From positions 1 through 12,447 of the forward strand of contig NVSO02000009.1 in assembly GCA_002401305.2 (NCBI GenBank): DNA of 12,447 nucleotides, written 5' to 3'. A program made the translations under genes and the position numbers. Numbering within the stretch: position 1 is the first letter of the stretch; every line of letters begins with the position of its first letter. Below are positions 1 to 5,508 of the stretch, in pieces. The notes beneath the pieces were generated by a model. That model was not told where the DNA came from, ran no database searches, and saw only the letters and a list, made by a program, of their open reading frames with translations. This DNA is from Rhodobiaceae bacterium (lineage in GTDB: Bacteria; Pseudomonadota; Alphaproteobacteria; Parvibaculales; Parvibaculaceae).

Positions 1-810
1 AGAGATGTCGCCGTTGATGAAGGCAGAACGAGTGAGATCTGCGACACGTACCATGGAGGAGACAGTCTTTTTGCCCTCTTCTGTACCGGAGAAGTGTTTG
101 GATTTATTCAGAATGATATCGGTTTCTGTGTCATGGGGCAGATAGTTCAAAGTGGTCACGATGTTCCAACGGTCCATCTGACCTTGGTTGATCTGCTGAG
201 TGCCGTGATACAGGCCGCTGGTATCGCCCAAGCCGATGGTATTGGCTGTGGCAAAGAGGCGGAAAGCTGGATGGGGGCTGATGACTTTGTTTTGGTCGAG
301 CAATGTCAACTTGCCTTGCTGTTCCAGCACGCGTTGGATCACGAACATGACGTCGGCCCGGCCTGCATCATATTCATCAAATACGATGGCTACAGGGCGT
401 TGAAGCGCCCACGGCAAAATGCCTTCGCGGAATTCTGTGATTTGTTTGCCATCTTTGAGCACGATCGCGTCTTTACCGATCAAGTCGATCCGGCTGATGT
501 GGCTGTCCAAGTTGATGCGCACGCAGGCCCAATTTAGGCGCGCTGCAATTTGCTCAATATGGGTGGATTTACCTGTGCCGTGATAGCCTTGGACGATGAC
601 GCGGCGGTTAAAGGCAAAACCGGCAAGCAGAGCCAGTGTCGTGTCATGGTCGAAGATATATTCTTCGTCCAGATCCGGCACATAGTCATTTCCTTTGGAA
701 AAAGCGGGGACTTGTAAGTCCACATCAATCCCAAATACTTCACGGGCATCTACCGTGATGTCTGGTGCGTCAAGGGAAAGTTCGTGGCTTTCGTTTGCAT
801 TCGCGCTCAT
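1..810 (-). CDS. cobS: Cobaltochelatase AAA+ subunit CobS, 3' end beyond left edge
   Basis: CobS is the AAA+ ATPase of the aerobic cobaltochelatase. With CobT it powers CobN to insert cobalt into hydrogenobyrinate diamide during cobalamin synthesis in the cytoplasm. The visible 270 residues read without a break. They show the CobS N-terminal segment with VFGIDVD and PAFSKG, Walker A GYHGTGKS (75-82), Walker B IVFDEYD (142-148), sensor-1-like ATAN (187-190), and a MDRWN segment (212-216) in the arginine-finger region. CobS is usually about 330 residues, so roughly 60 C-terminal residues lie off the left edge. cobT is often the next gene in alphaproteobacteria and may follow there. The ATG at 810 begins MSANANESHE and fits the family N-terminus. 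A 225-base gap separates it from the upstream J-domain gene, so it may have its own promoter. The family call is firm. Confidence 0.95.
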   Translation of the reverse strand, partial: MSANANESHELSLDAPDITVDAREVFGIDVDLQVPAFSKGNDYVPDLDEEYIFDHDTTLALLAGFAFNRRVIVQGYHGTGKSTHIEQIAARLNWACVRINLDSHISRIDLIGKDAIVLKDGKQITEFREGILPWALQRPVAIVFDEYDAGRADVMFVIQRVLEQQGKLTLLDQNKVISPHPAFRLFATANTIGLGDTSGLYHGTQQINQGQMDRWNIVTTLNYLPHDTETDIILNKSKHFSGTEEGKKTVSSMVRVADLTRSAFINGDIS

Positions 811-1035
811 TTAGTCATCCAACTTCTGGACCATCGCCCATTTAGTGCGTTTTTTACGTTATATCGAGCCTATATATAGGGGATCGTCACGATATTGGGA
901 GAGGAAACGCGAAAAAATATACTTCGGACTAGATTTTTCTCCAGATTGGTTCTGGAAAAATCACAGTCTCTAAATATTCTTCTCGCGTTGCAGCCCTCGT
1001 GACAGGTTCGACTGTTCTTGGTTCTTGGGAGCAGT
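811..1035. other. Spacer between J-domain gene and cobS, two small dyads
   Basis: No gene is supported here. It presumably holds the cobS leader and promoter, reading leftward. It contains a perfect 12-base AT-rich palindrome CCTATATATAGG (869-880). It also has an imperfect dyad at 933-961: CCAGA/TCTGG arms plus ATTTTT/AAAAAT, with a 2-base bulge and a 5-base loop. Neither strand has a T-run after the second dyad, so it is not a convincing terminator. A minus-strand TATATA or TATAAC could serve as a -10 box, but I see no good -35 partner. Confidence 0.35.
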
Positions 1036-1668
1036 TTAGCAGAACCCACTCTTTTTAAGATAGTCATAAGCTTGCAAGACATGATGAAGACGGTCTTCTG
1101 CATCCCGGTCGCCACCGTTGCGGTCTGGGTGGAATTTTTTCACCAGATCTTTGTAACGGGTTTTGATTTCGGGGAGGGACGCAAATTCATCTAGGCCGAG
1201 TGCTTCCAAAGCTTTTCGTTCAGCGTTGCGCGGTGCGCGCTTTGGCATGTCGGCTTTGTCGCGGTTGGCCGTGACGCGGGCTTGGGTGCGCTTGTTCACA
1301 ACACCGAGTGAATCTTCGTAAAATTCTGGTTTCAATTTCGATATGCCGAATGAGCCATCAACACCGGTCTGCCATGTGGGGCGGTGGCCGGTGGCGGCTT
1401 GTTCGCGGTAGGTGCGCGCATCTTCTTCGCTCATGCCTTCGAAATAATTGTATTGCTTGTTGTGTTCTTTAATGTGCGCCACGCAGAACCAATTGAATTT
1501 GTCATTTGGTTTGGCATCATCCGCTGTTGGGCCGCGTTTGGGCGCTCGGTGGGGCGCTGGAGAGTCGCAATTGGGCCAGTCGCAAACGCGATGGTTGAGT
1601 TTTGCCCGCTCCTTTGCCTTTTGGGGAGCGATGCGGATGGAGTCAAAATATTTGGAGTCTTTTGTCAT
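1036..1668 (-). CDS. J-domain (DnaJ-like) protein with C-terminal J domain and N-terminal Cys/His cluster
   Basis: This is a 210-residue soluble protein with a J domain at its C-terminus. The HPD motif (180-182, in KKFHPDRNGG) marks the loop that stimulates Hsp70/DnaK ATPase activity, and helices flank it on both sides. There is no G/F region or canonical DnaJ zinc domain, so it is a type III-like co-chaperone. The N-terminal part has C29-x4-C34 and then C62-x2-H65, which could bind a metal. Conserved-looking blocks around it are NYFEGMS and GHRPTW. The ATG at 1668 gives MTKDSKYFD, matching the M-x-x-DSK-x-FD start I recall from alphaproteobacterial homologues. An in-frame ATG at 1689 would add seven residues, and neither start has a clear Shine-Dalgarno. 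It sits between bolA (divergent) and cobS (same strand), a common alphaproteobacterial arrangement. The client and metal are unknown. Confidence 0.88.
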   Translation of the reverse strand: MTKDSKYFDSIRIAPQKAKERAKLNHRVCDWPNCDSPAPHRAPKRGPTADDAKPNDKFNWFCVAHIKEHNKQYNYFEGMSEEDARTYREQAATGHRPTWQTGVDGSFGISKLKPEFYEDSLGVVNKRTQARVTANRDKADMPKRAPRNAERKALEALGLDEFASLPEIKTRYKDLVKKFHPDRNGGDRDAEDRLHHVLQAYDYLKKSGFC

Positions 1669-1688
1669 GGCTGTGATTATGGGTTTCA

Positions 1689-1735
1689 TTGATTGAGAAA
1701 AGAAGAAGGCTTAGAAACTGAGAGAATGCTAAGCC
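1689..1735. promoter_or_regulatory. Divergent promoter region with inverted repeat between J-domain gene and bolA
   Basis: A 7-base inverted repeat GGCTTAG (1708-1714) / CTAAGCC (1729-1735) with a 14-base spacer lies between the two divergent genes. On the plus strand TTGATT (1689-1694), 17 bases and TAGAAA (1712-1717) make a plausible sigma-70-like promoter for bolA, with the left arm of the repeat over its -10. On the minus strand TTGCTA, 17 bases and CATTCT form a weaker candidate for the J-domain gene. The repeat therefore sits where a regulator could act on both genes. The dyad is seen; the promoter and operator roles are inferred. Confidence 0.35.
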
Positions 1736-1761
1736 GGGCAGTGTATAGCAATTAGGTGGAT

Positions 1762-1766
1762 GAGGA
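1762..1766 (+). promoter_or_regulatory. Ribosome binding site deciding the bolA start
   Basis: GAGGA lies 4 bases before ATG 1771. It favours that ATG over the in-frame GTG at 1756, which would add five residues and has no such site before it. Confidence 0.55.
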
Positions 1767-1770
1767 TAGA

Positions 1771-2046
1771 ATGCGGATCGTAAAACTTATTGAAGAAAAA
1801 CTGACAGAAGCACTTCAGCCTAAGCGATTGGATGTGATTGATGAATCCCATTTACATGCCGGGCATGGGGGCGCGCGTCCTGAAGGGGAAACTCATTTTC
1901 GGGTGATGATTGTTTCTGCTCTTTTTGAGGGTGAGAGCCGTGTGGCCCGACACAGAATGGTGACTAAGGCGCTGGCGGCGGAAATGAATAACCCGATCCA
2001 TGCCCTGTCGCTTAAGACGTTGACGCCGAAAGAAGCTGAGCTTTAG
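1771..2046 (+). CDS. bolA: BolA family protein
   Basis: This is a 91-residue BolA-like protein, the usual length. BolA proteins have a class II KH-like fold and form [2Fe-2S]-bridged complexes with monothiol glutaredoxins. They link iron-sulphur status to morphology and stress responses in the cytoplasm. Visible signatures are the VIDESHLHAGH loop (22-32) with candidate cluster-ligand histidines, ARPEGETHFRV (35-45), SRVARHRMV (56-64) and the conserved C-terminal histidine of IHAL (H77). The start is ATG 1771, set by a GAGGA site; GTG 1756 is the alternative. It diverges from the J-domain gene and converges on corC with only 23 bases between stops. I see no hairpin terminator in that gap. The family is certain; which BolA subgroup it belongs to is not resolved. 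Confidence 0.94.
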   Translation: MRIVKLIEEKLTEALQPKRLDVIDESHLHAGHGGARPEGETHFRVMIVSALFEGESRVARHRMVTKALAAEMNNPIHALSLKTLTPKEAEL

Positions 2047-2069
2047 GCATTTGGGTCGGCGTTAGGTCG

Positions 2070-3356
2070 TTATTGAATTGCGCGCGTCCGCTCGCGTAAA
2101 TGGGTGATTTTGAGCGCGGTGATTTGGTTGCGCTGACGGCTGACTATTTCAAACCGTACGCCGTGGAAGGTGAATTTCTGGCCGACCTCTGGGATGGTCT
2201 GGGCTTCATGAATGACGAGACCCGCAATGGTTGTGGCCTCGCTGTCAGGTAGATCCCAATCGAGAGAGCGGTTGAGATCGCGGATGGTGACGGCCCCATC
2301 GACGCTGATAGAGCCATCTGCATGGCTGCGCATAGAAGGCACGGCAAGGTCATGCTCATCTGCGATGTCGCCAACGATTTCTTCCAATATGTCTTCAAGG
2401 GTCAGCAATCCCATCAGGGCGCCGTATTCATCGACCACCAAGGCGAAGTGACTTTTTTTGCGCAGGAATGCATTGAGTTGCGAGCGTACCGCTGTTGTTT
2501 CGGGCACAAACCACGGCTTGGTTATGATCGACATGACGTCGATGGAATCAAATTTACCTTGGGCTGCAGCGACTGCGCGCAGAAGGTCCTTGGCGTGGAC
2601 CACACCGACAATGTTATCGGGGTCGTCTTTCCAGAGCGGAATGCGCGTGTGGGGGCTGGCGAGGACTTGTTGCACGATGGTTTCATTGGCTTGGCCTGCG
2701 TCGATCATGCCCATGCTTTTGCGATGGACCATGATTTCGCTGACTTCGAGTTCTTGCAAATCTAAAATGCCGCCGAGCATATCTCTGTCGCGTTTGACCA
2801 CACCGCCTTCGTGGTGATGGAGGTCAATGGCGCCGCGCAACTCTTCGTGGGCAGAGAGGACATGTTCGTCCTGAGTTGAAATATTGAAGAGCTTGAGCGT
2901 GGTGCGGACGATGAATTGAATGGCACCGGTAATTGGGGCGAGGATTAAAACTAATACGCGCAAGACAGGGGCTGCAATAAGGGCGGCTCTGTCTGGGTTT
3001 GAGATGGCGTAGGTTTTGGGCAAGACCTCCGCAAAAATGACAATCAGAGCGGTCATGGCCAAGGTGGCATAGACCACGCCGGTGTCGCCAAACAGAATGA
3101 TGAGGACGCTGGTGGCCAGAGAGGTTGCCAGAATGTTGACCAAGTTATTGCCAAGCAGAATGGCCCCGATCAATCCTTCTAGATCGCTAATGAGTTTGGA
3201 GACAATGAGGGCGCGCCTATTCCCCGTTTTGGATAAGGCGTGGATGCGCGACTTGGAGGCCGCCGTCAGCGCTGTTTCGGAGCCAGAAAAGAGGGCTGAA
3301 ATGGCCAAAAGAATAAACACAAAGAAGAGCGTTAGCCACAAGCCCAGCGTTTCCAT
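2070..3356 (-). CDS. CNNM/CorC (HlyC/CorC) family membrane protein with CBS pair
   Basis: This 428-residue inner-membrane protein belongs to the CNNM/CorC family, linked to Mg2+/Co2+ efflux or divalent-cation tolerance. It has a DUF21/CNNM membrane domain (about 1-185) with hydrophobic segments near 5-25, 60-90, 95-115 and 125-150, and the signatures SGSETALTAASKSRIHAL (24-41) and AEVLPKTYA (109-117). Two CBS motifs follow (about 206-265 and 275-330, with VVDEYGALMGLLTLEDILEE at 307-326). A CorC_HlyC domain (about 340-420) completes it. The start is ATG 3356, with GGAGA six bases upstream. It lies 22 bases after aroB on the same strand, so it is probably co-transcribed with aroK-aroB. Older annotations call such proteins hemolysins; nothing here supports a toxin role. 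The exact ion is not readable from sequence. Confidence 0.93.
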   Translation of the reverse strand: METLGLWLTLFFVFILLAISALFSGSETALTAASKSRIHALSKTGNRRALIVSKLISDLEGLIGAILLGNNLVNILATSLATSVLIILFGDTGVVYATLAMTALIVIFAEVLPKTYAISNPDRAALIAAPVLRVLVLILAPITGAIQFIVRTTLKLFNISTQDEHVLSAHEELRGAIDLHHHEGGVVKRDRDMLGGILDLQELEVSEIMVHRKSMGMIDAGQANETIVQQVLASPHTRIPLWKDDPDNIVGVVHAKDLLRAVAAAQGKFDSIDVMSIITKPWFVPETTAVRSQLNAFLRKKSHFALVVDEYGALMGLLTLEDILEEIVGDIADEHDLAVPSMRSHADGSISVDGAVTIRDLNRSLDWDLPDSEATTIAGLVIHEAQTIPEVGQKFTFHGVRFEIVSRQRNQITALKITHLRERTRAIQ

Positions 3357-3378
3357 GATTGTTCTCCAAATGAACTAA

Positions 3379-4494
3379 TTAGGCGTCCTTGCGGATGCCG
3401 CTTAAAAATGCGTGAAGGTCGCTGGTTGCGATCTCGCGGGTAATGAAACTCTCGCCAATGGCTTTTGTCAGAATGAATGTGAGCTGGCCGTCAACGACCT
3501 TTTTGTCCTGAGCCATCAGATTGATCAGAGCATCGGTGTCTGGCAGCTCGCCGGGAATTTCTTCCATGCGGGTTGGCAGGCCTGCTGCTTTCATATGGCG
3601 TTCGGCGCGCTGGGCATCTTGACCTGAGCACAACCCTAAATGCTGGGAGAAATACATGGCGAGCGTCATGCCAATGGAGACGCCCTCTCCGTGTACCAAA
3701 CGCTCAGACGTATAGGAGGTTGCCGCTTCAAGGGCATGACCAAATGTGTGGCCTAGATTGAGCAAGGCTCGTACGCCGCCTTCTTTTTCGTCCTGCGCGA
3801 CAATGTCGGCTTTGGCCTGACAGCTTTTGGTGATGGCGTGAATGCGGGCGGCTTCATCGCCGGATTTTATTTTATCGACATTGGCTTCTAACCAATTGAA
3901 GAAAGGCAGGTCATTGATCAAGCCGTATTTCACAACTTCGGCGTAGCCTGCAATAAATTCGCGTGTGCTCAATGTTTTGAGGGCGCCGGTGTCTGCCAGA
4001 ACCAATTGAGGTTGATGGAACGCCCCAATGAGGTTTTTGCCTTCAGGTGTATTGATGCCCGTTTTGCCGCCAACTGAACTGTCGACTTGCGCCAAAAGCG
4101 TGGTTGGAATTTGAATGAAATCCACACCGCGCCGCAGGATGGACGCCGCAAAACCCGTCAAGTCGCCGATGACACCGCCGCCTAGGGCGACGAGCATGTC
4201 ATTGCGCTCTACACCCGCCTGAAGCAGGTCTGAGCACAGGCTTTGTAATTGGGGAAAGCTTTTGGTTTTTTCGCCTGCGGGCAGAATGAAACTTTTAACC
4301 GAAATATCTTTGGCTTCTAACGCGCTTTGGAGCGGGCCCAAATGGTGAGCCGCGACATTCTCATCTGTTACGACCACAACTTTGGGGCGGCGCAATACTT
4401 TGGACAAATGCTCGCCCGCGTTTGCAATGAGCCCTGGTCCCACCAGAATGTCGTAGGCGCGATCGCCAAGATCTACAGTGATAGTTGCCGTCAT
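3379..4494 (-). CDS. aroB: 3-dehydroquinate synthase
   Basis: AroB converts DAHP to 3-dehydroquinate, the second step of the shikimate pathway, using NAD+ and a divalent metal (Zn2+ or Co2+) in the cytoplasm. At 371 residues it has the usual length. The dinucleotide-binding motif GGGVIGDLTGF lies at 105-115, followed by IPTTLLAQVDSSVGGKTGIN (129-148) and KNLIGAFHQP (153-162). The expected metal ligands are present: E186 (in AEVVKYG), H249 (in NLGHTFGHA) and H268 (in VHGEGVSIGM). Its ATG overlaps the aroK stop in an ATGA quadruplet, so translation is probably coupled. An AGAAGAGA stretch inside the aroK 3' end lies about 8 bases upstream and can serve as ribosome binding site. Nothing is missing or truncated. 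Confidence 0.97.
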   Translation of the reverse strand: MTATITVDLGDRAYDILVGPGLIANAGEHLSKVLRRPKVVVVTDENVAAHHLGPLQSALEAKDISVKSFILPAGEKTKSFPQLQSLCSDLLQAGVERNDMLVALGGGVIGDLTGFAASILRRGVDFIQIPTTLLAQVDSSVGGKTGINTPEGKNLIGAFHQPQLVLADTGALKTLSTREFIAGYAEVVKYGLINDLPFFNWLEANVDKIKSGDEAARIHAITKSCQAKADIVAQDEKEGGVRALLNLGHTFGHALEAATSYTSERLVHGEGVSIGMTLAMYFSQHLGLCSGQDAQRAERHMKAAGLPTRMEEIPGELPDTDALINLMAQDKKVVDGQLTFILTKAIGESFITREIATSDLHAFLSGIRKDA

Positions 4495-5180
4495 TTAGAA
4501 GTCTCTTCTGCAGGGGGGGTGGTTAGATAGGCATCTAGGGCAACGAGCAATTTCTCCACCACATGTTCATGGGTGCCTTCGACACTATCAACGGTGAGGT
4601 CTGCTTGCGCGTAGATAGGATAGCGTTCCGAGATTAATTTTTCCATCACGGCGCGTGGGTTTTTTTCATTCAGCAACGGCCGATTGCCGCGCCGACCCAC
4701 TCTGTCCATCAGGACATCCAAATCTGCGTGAAGCCAAATTGACAACGCCTTTTGGCTGATGGTGTCTCTGGTTTCTGCATTCATGTAGGCACCGCCCCCG
4801 GTGGCCAATACATGGGAGCCTTTGGTGAGAAGACGGGCGATGACGCGTTTTTCGCCCGCCCGAAAAGCTGCTTCACCGTGGTTTGCAAAAATTTCAGGAA
4901 TGGTTTCGCCTGCCGCTTTTTCAATCTCTGCGTCGGCATCTATAAAACCTAGGTCCAGCGTTTGGGCCAACCGACGGCCAATAGTTGTTTTGCCCGCTCC
5001 CATAAGACCAACCAACACAAGAGCACGCCCCTTGAGGTGGGAGATAATGGTGGCTGACCGTTGAGCGTTATTTTCCAAAATGGAGGGACCGGTTGCGTCG
5101 GAGGCCCTGTCGGAGCTCGTTCCAGATTGGCCGGTATTTGGTTTGGAAGGCGCGGACTGTGCCGGATTGTCTTCGCTCAT
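4491..5180 (-). CDS. aroK: Shikimate kinase with N-terminal extension
   Basis: AroK phosphorylates shikimate at the 3-hydroxyl with ATP, the fifth step of the shikimate pathway. The kinase core starts near residue 50: Walker A GLMGAGKTT (58-66), shikimate-binding DAD (81-83), FRAGE (106-110), GGG (128-130), and the LID segment RRGNRPLL (163-170). At 229 residues it exceeds the usual 170-200 because about 45 N-terminal residues are rich in Ser, Pro, Asn and Gln and look disordered. Extended AroK proteins are common in alphaproteobacteria. The start at ATG 5180 has no strong Shine-Dalgarno. The ATG-initiated extension stays open, but the true start could be a little downstream. It is the first gene of the aroK-aroB-corC operon, and a TATAAG box upstream is a possible -10. 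Confidence 0.95.
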   Translation of the reverse strand: MSEDNPAQSAPSKPNTGQSGTSSDRASDATGPSILENNAQRSATIISHLKGRALVLVGLMGAGKTTIGRRLAQTLDLGFIDADAEIEKAAGETIPEIFANHGEAAFRAGEKRVIARLLTKGSHVLATGGGAYMNAETRDTISQKALSIWLHADLDVLMDRVGRRGNRPLLNEKNPRAVMEKLISERYPIYAQADLTVDSVEGTHEHVVEKLLVALDAYLTTPPAEETSK

Positions 5181-5210
5181 TGCTTTTCAGTCATAGGTTG
5201 GCTTCACAGT

Positions 5211-5216
5211 CTTATA
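5211..5216 (-). promoter_or_regulatory. Possible -10 box of the aroK operon
   Basis: On the minus strand this reads TATAAG, five of six bases of the sigma-70 -10 consensus. It would place transcription start about 25 bases before the aroK ATG. No recognisable -35 hexamer lies at 16-18 bases upstream, so the assignment is weak. Confidence 0.25.
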
Positions 5217-5285
5217 TTTGCGGCATTTGGCCCAGCTGCATCGCTTCCTTCTCACCCTGATTGCTTGGTCTGGGGAGGGGTCGGC

Positions 5286-5382
5286 GCGCACTTTTCTAGC
5301 TCAATACCAATTTGTTTCACTTTGAGCGCATCTTACCTCAAAATCTGCGGATCTCTTAGTGCGAACCTTTAGAAAAGTGTGC
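5286..5382. repeat. 97-base element closed by a 13-base inverted repeat, with inner hairpins
   Basis: The left arm GCGCACTTTTCTA (5286-5298) and right arm TAGAAAAGTGTGC (5370-5382) are inverted copies matching at 12 of 13 positions; the odd position could form a G-U pair in RNA. The 71-base interior can form a nested hairpin GCTCAA (5299-5304) / TTGAGC (5322-5327) directly against the closing stem, then a second CGCA (5327-5330) / TGCG (5360-5363). The result is a multi-branched fold. No T-run follows on either strand, so it is not a terminator. It could be a structured leader of either divergent gene, a small RNA, or a remnant of a small mobile repeat. Weakly matching TCGGCG and TTGGCG flank it. 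Arms are seen; function is unknown. Confidence 0.5.
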
Positions 5383-5493
5383 TTGGCGACGGAAAATGCA
5401 TTGTGACTGAAATCGCCCCATTTTCGCCCTAAGCTTTGCCTAAGTATGAGGTAATGTGTGATTTGCCGGTTGGCCGGTCTGTGAATTAAGGTG

Positions 5494-5501
5494 AGGGAGA
5501 G
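5494..5501 (+). promoter_or_regulatory. Ribosome binding site deciding the start of the exported protein
   Basis: AGGGAGAG lies 7 bases before ATG 5509. It would fall inside the coding sequence if the in-frame GTG at 5491 were used, so ATG 5509 is preferred. Confidence 0.6.
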
Positions 5502-5508
5502 TTTGAGT

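Larger units (their letters stand above)
5181..5508. other. 328-base divergent spacer between aroK and the exported-protein gene
   Basis: No coding region is supported in either direction. The spacer holds the aroK leader and promoter on the left, a 97-base element bounded by inverted repeats (5286-5382), and the leader of the rightward gene. Near the right end is the local repeat CCGGT-TGG-CCGGT (within 5465-5480). CTAA-N7-CTAA at 5429-5443 only partly resembles a CtrA box. No T-run terminator is present. Confidence 0.5.

Noticed and set aside
94..537. Plus-strand open frame within cobS
   Set aside because: It is antisense to a clear CobS reading frame with intact Walker motifs; no independent support.
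933..961. Dyad downstream of the J-domain gene as a terminator
   Set aside because: The pairing is interrupted by a bulge and no T-run follows on either strand; the T and A runs lie inside the stem.
2070..3356. Reading the CBS-domain membrane protein as a hemolysin
   Set aside because: The name is a legacy of the HlyC/CorC label. The DUF21-CBS-CorC_HlyC architecture indicates a cation-related membrane protein, and no toxin features are present.
5286..5382. The 97-base inverted-repeat element as a tRNA
   Set aside because: The closing stem is too long, there is no T-loop GTTCRA-type motif and no anticodon arm of the right size.
5429..5443. CTAA-N7-CTAA as a CtrA binding site
   Set aside because: The spacing fits TTAA-N7-TTAA but the first base of each half differs. 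Short motifs like this arise by chance, and the context gives no cell-cycle support.
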